16,223 nt of DNA from Sulfitobacter sp. (GCA_024636395.1 JAGXHD010000067.1:1-16223); one strand, 5' to 3'. Shown: positions 1-6,497, numbered from the stretch's first letter. Made by a program: numbers and translations. Notes: generated from the sequence alone by a model not told the origin.

Positions 1-375
1 CGGCACCCGGCCCATCATCTCTACGCCACCCGCGATATAGGCCATCCCGGCCCCACCGCGCACCTGGTTTGCGGCCAGATTGACGGCCTCCATGCCGGAA
101 GCGCAAAAGCGGTTGATTGCAAGGCCGGGGATCCGCTCGTCCAGATCCGAGGCGAGGACGGCGGAGCGCGCGAGGCAGCCCCCTTGCTCCATCACCTGTG
201 TCACGTTCCCCCAGATCACATCCTCGACAGCGTGGCCTTCAAGGTTGTTACGCTCTTTGAGTGCATTCAGCGTGAGGGCCGACAGGCGCAGCGAGGTCAG
301 CTCGTGCAGGGCGCCATCGCTGCGGCCTTTGCCCCGCGGGGTGCGCAAAGCGTCGTAAATGTAGGCTTCGGTCAT
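1..375 (-). CDS. Acetyl-CoA C-acyltransferase (thiolase), N-terminal part, cut by window edge
   Basis: This gene encodes the first 125 residues of a thiolase, the enzyme that cleaves 3-ketoacyl-CoA with CoA, or condenses two acetyl-CoA. The start MTEAYIYDALRTPRGKG is typical of the family. The nucleophilic cysteine is Cys91 in NRFCASGMEAVN, where thiolases carry it. Residues 110-124 (GMAYIAGGVEMMGRV) continue the family pattern. The ATG at 375 is preferred over the in-frame ATG at 381, because AAGGAG ends directly against the earlier ATG but lies six bases before the later one. It is the last visible gene of the minus-strand beta-oxidation operon, 40 bases after the GST gene, and continues beyond base 1. 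Family assignment is secure; chain-length specificity (FadA-type or acetoacetyl-CoA type) cannot be decided from this part. Confidence 0.93.
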   Translation of the reverse strand, partial: MTEAYIYDALRTPRGKGRSDGALHELTSLRLSALTLNALKERNNLEGHAVEDVIWGNVTQVMEQGGCLARSAVLASDLDERIPGLAINRFCASGMEAVNLAANQVRGGAGMAYIAGGVEMMGRVP

Positions 376-415
376 GGTCATCTCCTTCTTTGGCCTGGTA
401 GGCCTTTATTCAAAT

Positions 416-1054
416 TCAAGCGCGGTCTGCAGGAGAGCCGGGCATTAGATCATAGGGGGCTTTCCAGCCCGCCGTGCCCGACAGGCGTGTGAGCCACGCG
501 TCGATGTTGGGATGGGCCGCGCGGTCGAAGCCGAATGGCTCGGGGTAATAGAGATACCCGCAGCAGCTCAGATCGGCATTTGTGATCCCGTCGCCGACGA
601 TCCAGTCACGGTTCGCCAGATGGCTGTCGAGCAGGGCGTAGGCGGCAGATAAGCGGCCCTGATTGAAGGCGATGACCTCCTTGGGCTGCTTTTCGGGCGG
701 CATGAAGTTCATCAAGAACCGCGTCATGCCCGCCATCGAGCTCAGTTTATGGTTGTCCCACAGCACCCAGCGCAGGATTTCGCGTCGTTCGCTTGCATTC
801 TTGCCGCCGAACTTACCGGATTTTTCTGAAACATAATCCTGAATAACGCCGGACTGGGTGAGTTTGAGATCGCCGTCTATCATCACCGGTGCTTCACCCA
901 ACGCGTTGATTTGACTTCGGTAGTCTGGTGCGCGCGTTTCGCCGCCGAAGAAATCAACCTTGACCGGCTCCCACGCCAGACCGGAGAGTTCCAGTGCGAG
1001 TGCTGCCTTGTAGGAGTTGCCGCTTTCGCCGAAGCAGTAAAGTTTGATGGTCAT
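416..1054 (-). CDS. Glutathione S-transferase family protein
   Basis: A 212-residue protein with the usual length and layout of a cytosolic GST. The thioredoxin-like N-terminal domain covers about residues 1-78: a beta strand and first helix (IKLYCFGESGNSYKAALAL), a cis-proline segment (GEAPVMIDGD) and the glutathione-contacting TQSGVI. The all-helical C-terminal domain covers about residues 88-205 and includes DWIVGDGITNADLSCCGYLY, the conserved N-capping/hydrophobic staple region with its Asp. GSTs conjugate or transfer glutathione to electrophiles; the substrate here is unknown. It lies between a frameshifted acyl-CoA dehydrogenase and a thiolase on the same strand, so a role in handling reactive acyl intermediates is possible but is inference. 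AGGAA lies eight bases before the ATG. The 157-base gap upstream suggests it may also have its own promoter. Confidence 0.93.
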   Translation of the reverse strand: MTIKLYCFGESGNSYKAALALELSGLAWEPVKVDFFGGETRAPDYRSQINALGEAPVMIDGDLKLTQSGVIQDYVSEKSGKFGGKNASERREILRWVLWDNHKLSSMAGMTRFLMNFMPPEKQPKEVIAFNQGRLSAAYALLDSHLANRDWIVGDGITNADLSCCGYLYYPEPFGFDRAAHPNIDAWLTRLSGTAGWKAPYDLMPGSPADRA

Positions 1055-1080
1055 GGATCGATTCCTGTTTGTTATGTCGG

Positions 1081-1107
1081 GTGCGGGAAAGCCCGCATGA
1101 GTTTTTT
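1081..1107 (+). terminator. Terminator-like hairpin oriented on the plus strand, antisense to the operon
   Basis: TGCGGG (1082-1087) and CCCGCA (1092-1097) form a 6-bp GC-rich stem with an AAAG loop. Four bases later comes a run of six T (1102-1107). The T-run follows the stem only when read on the plus strand, whereas both neighbouring genes are on the minus strand. It could end antisense transcription, or simply form a hairpin in the leader of the GST mRNA. The offset T-run makes it a mediocre intrinsic terminator. Confidence 0.35.
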
Positions 1108-1211
1108 GCCAAATTAAGGCGGAGGGAGTGCCCGAAAGCTGGCCGCAGCAAGCAGGTCAGGCTTCATTTGGCCTTTAAGCTCAAACCTGCGATTCCCGCC
1201 TGCGCATACCG

Positions 1212-2368
1212 TTAGAGATTGCGCGCGATCAGCTCCTTCATGATCTCGTTGGTTCCGCCGTAAATGCGCTGTACCCGCGCATCCGTCCACATTTCGCCAA
1301 TTGCATACTCCTGCATGAAGCCGTAGCCGCCATGCAGTTGCAGGCACTCGTCGAGCACTTCTCCCTGGGTGTCGGTAAGCCAGTATTTGGCCATGGCGGC
1401 GCGGTCTGCGGTCAGCTCTCCGCGCAGGTGTTCCGCGATGCATTGATCGAGGAAGGCGCGTGCAACGGTCGTTTTGGTTTTGCACTCGGCCAGCTTGAAG
1501 CGCGTGTTCTGGAATTGGGTGAGCGGGCCGCCGAAGGCTTCCCGGGTCTGGCAGTATTCAATGGTGCGTGTCACAGCGCCTTCCATTGCGCCCACTGCCT
1601 CGCAGGCGATGATCAGGCGTTCCTGCGGCAGCTGCTGCATCATCTGGTAAAAACCCTTGCCCTCTTCGCCGCCGAGGATGTTTTCGGGTGGAATTTCGAC
1701 GTTGTCGAAGAAAAGCTCGGACGTGTCGGAGGCGTGCTTGCCGATTTTGGGGAGGTTGCGGCCGCGCTGAAAACCGGTGGCGCCTTCGGTCTCGACCACG
1801 ACTAGGCTCACGCCTTTGGAGCCGAGCGATGGATCGGTTTTGGCGGCGACGATGATCAAACCGGCGTGTGGCCATTGGTAATGAACGTTTTTTGACCTGA
1901 CAGCCGATAGGCATTGCCGTCGCGGATGGCCTTCGTCTTGATTGCCTGCACATCCGATCCGGTCGAAGGCTCGGTCATGGCCAGTGCGCCCACCATTTCC
2001 CCGGAGATCATCTTGGGCAGCCAGCGGTGCTTTTGCTCCTCGGTGCCGTAGTGCAGAATGTAATGCGCTACGATGCCCGAATGGATGCCCGCACCCCAGC
2101 TGGCCAGATTGGCGCGCGCGCTCTCGATCAGGATCGCGGCCTCATGGCCGAAATCGCCGCCTGCGCCCCCGTATTCCTCAGGAATGGAGGGGCACAAAAG
2201 GCCCAGGTGTGCTGCCTCGTTCCAGGTGCTGCGGTCCATTTCAGACTGCTCACGCCATTTGGCGAAGCGGGGGGACCATTCGGAATTTATGAAATCCGCC
2301 GTGAGGTCCGCGAGCATCACATGCTCGTCGGTCATCCAGCCGGAACGCGCTGGCACTGTATCCTTCAT
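1212..2368 (-). pseudogene. Acyl-CoA dehydrogenase (LCAD-like), interrupted by a one-base frameshift
   Basis: Two adjoining reading frames together make one acyl-CoA dehydrogenase. The first (2368 to 1856, 170 residues) carries the N-terminal helical domain and the start of the middle beta domain (ALAMTEPSTGSDVQ, KTFITNGHT), then runs into TGA. The second (from TTG at 1859 to 1212, 215 residues) continues with LIIVAAKTDPSLGSKG and the C-terminal domain. Adding one base near 1865-1866 restores ITNGHTAGLIIVAAKTD and a 385-residue protein, the normal family length. The C-terminus (IYGGTNEIMKELIAR) has Gly where many relatives have the catalytic Glu. LPQERLIIA, with Glu at restored position 250, matches the alternative catalytic Glu of long-chain and isovaleryl-CoA dehydrogenases. 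The ATG overlaps the stop of the upstream lipoprotein gene by four bases. The break may be a real mutation or a sequencing error. Confidence 0.88.
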
Positions 2369-2901
2369 CCGACCACCTTCGATGTACCTTTGGGAAAGCT
2401 GACATCCCGGAAATCAGGATAGATCTCGCGCAGCAGTTGGGTCTGGCGGGCCTCGTCGATGCGGACCAGATACCAGATGCCAACATCCTCTAGGGTGAGT
2501 GTGAGTGTGTCGGATTGCACTGTGCGCCCTGCGTCTGTCTTCACGACCGTTTGTGTTGGAATGAGGCCGTAGGGGCGGCCCGTCGGGGTGGTCAGGAATT
2601 GTGCTGTGTCGAGCGACATGCCGAAGGAGATCACTTCTACATCGCGGGTCGCCTCGCGGGTGAGTTTCGCCATTTCCTCACGCAGCAGCACTTCTGGTAC
2701 ACCGCTCTCGCTTGCGATGGCCGAGATGATGCGCGGTGGCACGACATTTACTATCTCTGCCGTGTCGTTGCTCACGAAGGCACGCTCGAAACCGGCGATG
2801 CGGGAAGCGATCGCAGCGCGGTCAGCCGGGGGCACCGTGTAGGCCGCTGTGGTACAAGCGGCGAGCAGCAGGGCGATTGCGAGGTGCAGGGGGCGGATCA
2901 T
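2365..2901 (-). CDS. Putative lipoprotein of unknown function
   Basis: A 178-residue protein that I do not recognise beyond its export signal. The N-terminus MIRPLHLAIALLLAACTTAA has a basic residue, a hydrophobic stretch and a lipobox LAAC with Cys16, so it should be lipid-anchored in the envelope. The mature part is mixed alpha/beta, starting with a helix (RAAIASRIAGFERAFVSNDT) followed by NVVPPRIISAIA. This resembles the start of small NTF2-like or DUF-type domains, but that is only a guess. The last codons overlap the start of the downstream acyl-CoA dehydrogenase by four bases (ATGA, 2365-2368), which indicates translational coupling. An envelope lipoprotein embedded in a cytoplasmic beta-oxidation operon is unexpected; a role in fatty-acid or lipid uptake would fit the context but is inference. 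Confidence 0.85.
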   Translation of the reverse strand: MIRPLHLAIALLLAACTTAAYTVPPADRAAIASRIAGFERAFVSNDTAEIVNVVPPRIISAIASESGVPEVLLREEMAKLTREATRDVEVISFGMSLDTAQFLTTPTGRPYGLIPTQTVVKTDAGRTVQSDTLTLTLEDVGIWYLVRIDEARQTQLLREIYPDFRDVSFPKGTSKVVG

Positions 2902-2959
2902 CGAGTCATCTCCTGTCGTCTTACGGCGCGGTACGTGAGAACGCGCGTTCGGGGGCAGC

Positions 2960-3172
2960 CTATTTCTTGCGGCTCTCCAGATCGGAATTGAACAGCCTCA
3001 GGCGGGCGGTCAAGTTTTCCTCGTTCATCACCGAAGAGAAGTTCTCGAACAGAAAGGACAGCGCTTCGCCTTCATCGAGCCCGGACTCCGCGCTGAACCT
3101 CTTGAGGCGACGGTATCCGTCCTCCGTCATGGCGACGGGGAAGCGGCGGGTCAGGCGAAAGCGTTTTGGCAC
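2960..3172 (-). CDS. Small ribbon-helix-helix-like protein
   Basis: A small basic-headed protein of 70 residues. I chose the GTG at 3172 because GGAGAG lies about seven bases upstream, while the more distant in-frame GTG at 3193 has no ribosome binding site; that longer form would have 77 residues. A predicted short strand (RRFPVAMT) is followed by a helix (EDGYRRLKRFSAESG), a turn, and a second helix (EGEALSFLFENFSSV). This is the order of a ribbon-helix-helix DNA-binding unit. The tail ARLRLFNSDLESRKK is highly charged. It lies 52 bases after the large acyl-CoA dehydrogenase and 58 before the lipoprotein gene, so it is probably co-transcribed. It could be a regulator or an accessory protein; family membership is not established. 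Confidence 0.72.
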   Translation of the reverse strand: MPKRFRLTRRFPVAMTEDGYRRLKRFSAESGLDEGEALSFLFENFSSVMNEENLTARLRLFNSDLESRKK

Positions 3173-3224
3173 ATGTCTCTCCGGGTGTGGCACGCGCGAG
3201 GAGTTATGCCCCGCGCGCTCCAGC

Positions 3225-5006
3225 TTAGAAGTTCGCTGCGTCGAGCGCCATCACCGTATCGGCACCCGATTGGATACGTGCCAGGTGCAGCGCTGTGGCT
3301 GGCAGTTGGCGTGCCATATAGTAGCGTCCGGTGGCAAGCTTTGTCTCGTAGAACGTGACGTCGGAGGTGCCAGCGGCCAGAGCGTCGCGCGCTGCTTTGC
3401 CCATCATGGCCCACATCAGTCCGAGGCAGACATGGCCGAACATGTGCATGAAGTCGTTCGAGCCTGCCAGCGCGTTGTTGGGGTTCTTCATCCCGTTTTG
3501 CATGAAATACATGCCCGCAGCTTGCAGATCCTTGCTTGCGGCCTTCAGTGGCTCGATGAACTCTTTGTCGAAGGCTGCGTCTTGGCCTGCATTGTCCTTG
3601 CAGAAGCCTTTGACCAGATCAAAGAAGGCCATGACATGCTTGCCGCCGTCCTGCGCCAGCTTGCGGCCCACCAGATCCAGCGCCTGCACGCCGTTGGCGC
3701 CCTCGTAGATCATCGCGATCCGGGCATCACGGGTGAACTGAGACATGCCCCATTCCTCGATATAGCCGTGGCCGCCGTAGATCTGCTGGGCCTTCACGGT
3801 CATGTCATAGCCGACATCGGTGAGGAAGCCTTTGATCACCGGGGTGAGCAGGGACACCAGACCGTCCGCGTCTTTGTCGTCGGAGCGGTGGGCCGCGTCT
3901 ATCATTGTCGCACCCCAGAGGATGAAGGCGCGTGCGCCCTCGGCGAAGCTTTTCTGATCCATGAGTGAGCGGCGGATGTCAGGATGCACGATCAGCGGAT
4001 CGGCAGCTTTTTCGGGTGCCTCAGCTCCTGTTACCGCGCGGCCCTGAAGACGGTCGTGAGCATAGGCCAGCGCATTTTCATAGGCTACCTGAGCTTGCGA
4101 AAGACCCTGCATCCCGACGCCCAGACGGGCCTCGTTCATCATGGTAAACATTGCGCGCATGCCCTTGTGCTCCTCGCCCAGCAGATATCCCGTGGCGTCG
4201 TCGTAGTTCATCACGCAGGTGGAGTTGCCGTGGATGCCCATCTTGTCCTCGATGGAGCCGACTGCCGCGCCATTGCGCGCGCCGAGCGTGCCATCGTCGT
4301 TCACGTTGACCTTCGGGACGATGAAGAGCGAAACGCCCTTGATACCCGCGGGCCCACCCTCGATTTTCGCCAGCACCAGATGGATGATGTTTTCCGCCAT
4401 GTCATGCTCGCCGGACGAGATGAAGATCTTCTGGCCGGTAATTTTGTATGAGCCGTCCGCCTGTGGTACTGCCTTGGTGCGCATCAGGCCCAGATCGGTA
4501 CCGCAATGCGGTTCCGTCAGGTTCATGGTGCCGGTCCAGTCGCAGCTGACCATCTTGGGGAGCCATTTGTCCTTTTGCGCGTCCGTGCCATGCGCAAGAA
4601 TTGCGGAGGCAGCACCGTGCGTCAGACCCTGATACATCGTGAAGGCCATGTTGGCGGAGCTAAACATCGCTCCCACGGCCGAGCCGATGACCGACGGCAT
4701 GTTCTGGCCGCCGTATTGCTCGGGCATGTCCAAACCGGGCCAGCCGCCTGCCTTGACCTTCTCGAAGGCTTCCTTGAACCCTTTGGGCGTGTAGACGACA
4801 CCATTTTCAAGGCGGCAGCCTTCCTTGTCCCCGGTCACGTTGAGCGGGGCGAGTACTTCCATCGTGAGCTTGGCTGCTTCTTCGAGGATCGCGCCGGTGA
4901 AGTCAGGCTCCAGATCGGAGTAGCCGGGTGTTTTCGCCTGACTGATCTTCAAGACATCGTGCAGAACGAATTGCATGTCTTTGGTCGGCGCTGTGTATGT
5001 CGGCAT
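3225..5006 (-). CDS. dmdC: Large acyl-CoA dehydrogenase, DmdC / FadE type (3-methylmercaptopropionyl-CoA dehydrogenase-like)
   Basis: A 593-residue flavin-dependent acyl-CoA dehydrogenase of the long subfamily, with an extra C-terminal domain. It oxidises acyl-CoA at the alpha-beta bond and passes electrons to ETF. The N-terminal helical domain spans about residues 35-155. The middle domain has MNLTEPHCGTDLGLM (161-175) and GQKIFISSGEHDMAEN, and the main helical domain has GHGYIEEWGMSQFTRDARI. The catalytic base is Glu435 in MIYEGANGVQ; to my recollection the published DmdC catalytic residue is also Glu435. The opening PTYTAPTKDMQFVLHDVLKI matches Roseobacter DmdC proteins as I recall them. 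DmdC converts 3-methylmercaptopropionyl-CoA to methylthioacryloyl-CoA in DMSP demethylation. However, dmdB and dmdD are absent here and roseobacters carry several paralogues, so a general fatty-acid role is possible. GGGAG precedes the ATG by about eight bases; the MerR gene is 37 bases upstream. Confidence 0.9.
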   Translation of the reverse strand: MPTYTAPTKDMQFVLHDVLKISQAKTPGYSDLEPDFTGAILEEAAKLTMEVLAPLNVTGDKEGCRLENGVVYTPKGFKEAFEKVKAGGWPGLDMPEQYGGQNMPSVIGSAVGAMFSSANMAFTMYQGLTHGAASAILAHGTDAQKDKWLPKMVSCDWTGTMNLTEPHCGTDLGLMRTKAVPQADGSYKITGQKIFISSGEHDMAENIIHLVLAKIEGGPAGIKGVSLFIVPKVNVNDDGTLGARNGAAVGSIEDKMGIHGNSTCVMNYDDATGYLLGEEHKGMRAMFTMMNEARLGVGMQGLSQAQVAYENALAYAHDRLQGRAVTGAEAPEKAADPLIVHPDIRRSLMDQKSFAEGARAFILWGATMIDAAHRSDDKDADGLVSLLTPVIKGFLTDVGYDMTVKAQQIYGGHGYIEEWGMSQFTRDARIAMIYEGANGVQALDLVGRKLAQDGGKHVMAFFDLVKGFCKDNAGQDAAFDKEFIEPLKAASKDLQAAGMYFMQNGMKNPNNALAGSNDFMHMFGHVCLGLMWAMMGKAARDALAAGTSDVTFYETKLATGRYYMARQLPATALHLARIQSGADTVMALDAANF

Positions 5007-5043
5007 TTGGTTTCTCCCTGAAATAGATGAATGGTGTAGCGGC

Positions 5044-5499
5044 TCAGCTCGCGATCCGGGGCTGGATGAGCGATGCCATCACCTTTTCCGCCCACTTCAG
5101 CTGATCTCGCAAATCGGTAATCGCACTGTCGAGTTCGGCGCGCTGTGCCTCGAGATCCTCAAGCCGCTTGCTCGCCAGCTTGTAGGATTCCTCGATCTGC
5201 AATTGCTGGCCATCGCCCTTGTAGTAGAGATCCAGCAACTGGCGGATCTCCTCGAGCGAAAAGCCGAAGCGCTTGCCGCGCAGGATCAGCTTGAGCCGGG
5301 CGCGGTCGCGTTTGGTGAACAGGCGCTTCTGGCCGATCCGCTGTGGAAACAGCAGCTCCTTGGCTTCGTAAAAACGCAATGTACGCGGGGTGACATCGAA
5401 TGTGTCACACATCTCGCGTATCGTCATTGTCTCTGTACTCATGATACTCTCGCAATCCGTATGCCATCGGGTATCTGCCCCAACGGCTGTTTCAGACAT
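5044..5499 (-). CDS. MerR-family transcriptional regulator (first of two)
   Basis: A 151-residue MerR-family protein. The winged helix-turn-helix is in TIREMCDTFDVTPRTLRFYE, followed by the wing (KRLFTKRDRARLKLILRGKR) and the second DNA-binding helix set (GFSLEEIRQLLDLYY). A long coiled-coil dimerisation helix occupies about residues 100-142. There are no paired cysteines in the C-terminal part, so metal sensing is unlikely. Similar MerR regulators control branched-chain amino acid and fatty-acid breakdown genes (the LiuR type). Position at the head of the operon, 37 bases before the acyl-CoA dehydrogenase, suggests that it controls this operon and itself. The ATG at 5499 has AAGGGG six bases upstream. 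The in-frame ATG at 5442 would give a more typical MerR N-terminus but has only a weak site. Confidence 0.92.
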   Translation of the reverse strand: MSETAVGADTRWHTDCESIMSTETMTIREMCDTFDVTPRTLRFYEAKELLFPQRIGQKRLFTKRDRARLKLILRGKRFGFSLEEIRQLLDLYYKGDGQQLQIEESYKLASKRLEDLEAQRAELDSAITDLRDQLKWAEKVMASLIQPRIAS

Positions 5500-5518
5500 C
5501 TACTGCCCCTTCGATGCC

Positions 5519-5536
5519 TTACGTAGTGGTACGTCA
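5519..5536. promoter_or_regulatory. Palindrome upstream of the first MerR gene
   Basis: ACGTA (5521-5525) and TACGT (5530-5534) are perfect inverted copies separated by GTGG. The outermost bases T5519/A5536 also pair. It lies between the likely transcription start and the ribosome binding site of the MerR gene at 5499, a possible operator position. ACGT-containing dyads are known for MerR regulators of acyl-CoA catabolism, but the spacing here differs from the form I recall, so the assignment is inference. Confidence 0.4.
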
Positions 5537-5545
5537 CGTCACTTT

Positions 5546-5576
5546 TAAGGCTTCCGTGACATCACGTTGCGTCAAC
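5546..5576 (-). promoter_or_regulatory. Candidate MerR-type promoter with palindrome in the spacer
   Basis: Read on the minus strand, TTGACG (5575-5570) is a good -35 element. It is followed by a perfect 5-2-5 palindrome, CGTGA-TG-TCACG (5566-5555), and then a weak -10-like CTTAAA at roughly 21 bases spacing. A palindrome inside an over-long spacer is the hallmark of promoters activated by DNA untwisting by MerR proteins. The -35 also lies inside a second dyad, GTTG-CGT-CAAC (5566-5576). The predicted start falls about 40 bases before the MerR ATG at 5499, consistent with autoregulation of the MerR-acyl-CoA dehydrogenase operon. Confidence 0.45.
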
Positions 5577-5658
5577 TTTTAGTGAACATGGTTTTTGCGG
5601 GGTTTCGCAGCCAATTAAAGGCGGATTTCTGCCGTAGCCGACAAAAAGTAGCTATATC

Positions 5659-5664
5659 TATGAT
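5659..5664 (+). promoter_or_regulatory. Weak -10-like element upstream of the 70-residue protein
   Basis: TATGAT matches the sigma-70 -10 consensus at five of six bases. It lies in an A/T-rich stretch about 100 bases before the ATG at 5766. The best upstream partner, CCGACA (5638-5643), is only 15 bases away, so the promoter is uncertain. It is the only obvious candidate for the plus-strand gene in this gap. Confidence 0.2.
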
Positions 5665-5765
5665 GTCTGGTTTACCGTAAGAATCGAGACAGATGTTCGG
5701 CAGTGCATTGATCTGGTGCAAGGCGACAGAATCGGTATTGCAGCACGGACAGCAGGAGGCTCTTC

Positions 5766-5978
5766 ATGATAGGCTTGGGTATCAGCATGGACCCGCTGGC
5801 GGATTGGCAGGGCGAATCCGTGCAGGGCTATCTGGGAATTGCTGCCAAAATCGTCGAAACTGTCGCTTTCGAAGTGGCCGAGGAGGTACCCGCCCATAAG
5901 GTGCAGGATCTACTGGCTCTGGTCTGCGCAATCGAGGCGGCCGCCGAAGCGCTGCAGGCGCAACAGCGCCACTCCTAA
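5766..5978 (+). CDS. Small protein of unknown function between the two MerR genes
   Basis: A 70-residue protein that I do not recognise. Translation is well supported: a perfect AGGAGG (5754-5759) lies six bases before the ATG, the best ribosome binding site in the window. The sequence is acidic and mostly predicted helical, with a long alanine-rich amphipathic stretch from about residue 25 to 66 (KIVETVAFEVAEEVPAHKV, then LLALVCAIEAAAEALQAQQ). There is no signal peptide, membrane segment or metal motif; the only cysteine is in the second helix. Helical pairing or coiled-coil assembly is plausible. It is read opposite to both MerR genes and ends three bases before the stop of the second, so the pair converges without room for a terminator. 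Function cannot be inferred beyond possible association with one of the regulators. Confidence 0.72.
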   Translation: MIGLGISMDPLADWQGESVQGYLGIAAKIVETVAFEVAEEVPAHKVQDLLALVCAIEAAAEALQAQQRHS

Positions 5979-5981
5979 GCC

Positions 5982-6362
5982 TCAGGATTTATCGCCGAGC
6001 GTTTCCAAGGTAACGTCACGCAGCCGTGTGAGCTCGCTCAGGGCGTCTTCGAGTTGCTTGCGCTTTTCCGAAAGCTCTTCGATCTGGCCGTTTGCCATGA
6101 CCACCCAGGCGTGCATCTGCGCCTCAGTGCCCTCGTTTTCATAGATCAGGAGCCATTGGCGGATGTCCTCGAGTGCGAAGCCGAAGCTGCGGCCGCGCAG
6201 GATCAGCTCCATCCGGGCCCGCTCGCGCGCGCCATAGTAGCGTGTGCGGCCTTCGCGGTCGGGCGAAAGCAACTCGATATACTCATAATATCGTAAAGTG
6301 CGCGGGGTTACGTCGAATTTCGCACACATTTCCTTGAAAGTAAGGCGGGTATCATCGCTCAT
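5982..6362 (-). CDS. MerR-family transcriptional regulator (second of two)
   Basis: A 126-residue MerR-family protein clearly related to the one starting at 5499. The helix-turn-helix part, TFKEMCAKFDVTPRTLRYYE, is nearly the same as in the first. The wing region (RYYGARERARMELILRGRS) and the GFALEDIRQWLLIYE segment also align. The C-terminal coiled coil (about residues 82-118, QIEELSEKRKQLEDALSEL) has diverged, so the two may respond to different acyl-CoA-like signals. No metal-binding cysteine pair is present. GGAGG lies eleven bases before the ATG. It is divergent from the thioesterase genes starting at 6498, with 135 bases between, so it may control them; no clear operator palindrome was found in that gap. 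Confidence 0.92.
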   Translation of the reverse strand: MSDDTRLTFKEMCAKFDVTPRTLRYYEYIELLSPDREGRTRYYGARERARMELILRGRSFGFALEDIRQWLLIYENEGTEAQMHAWVVMANGQIEELSEKRKQLEDALSELTRLRDVTLETLGDKS

Positions 6363-6497
6363 GTCTTGGTAATCCTCCGGAGGCTCACGCTAAAACCACC
6401 GGGCGCGATGTGCAACGCCCCCTCTTGCCCTTTATCTAGCCTTGGGCTGTAAGGGTCCGAGGGCGCTTCCAATTATTTGTGCCCGTCAGGAGGGCAG

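Noticed and set aside
1332..1805. Plus-strand open frame of 157 codons opposite the second acyl-CoA dehydrogenase
   Set aside because: It is a mirror of a clear dehydrogenase domain and has no ribosome binding site or family match.
1856..1866. Split dehydrogenase as two independent genes with a TTG start
   Set aside because: The TTG falls within a conserved beta strand of a single-domain family and the summed length is exactly right for one gene plus one missing base. I kept it only as an alternative in the finding.
2736..3968. Long plus-strand open frame of 410 codons
   Set aside because: It lies opposite the acyl-CoA dehydrogenase, small-protein and lipoprotein genes, has no family features, and is explained by high-GC shadow coding.
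6421..6460. CCCTT ... AAGGG inverted repeat upstream of the second MerR gene and the thioesterases
   Set aside because: The arms are short and 18 bases apart, no better than chance in this composition, so it is not listed as an operator.
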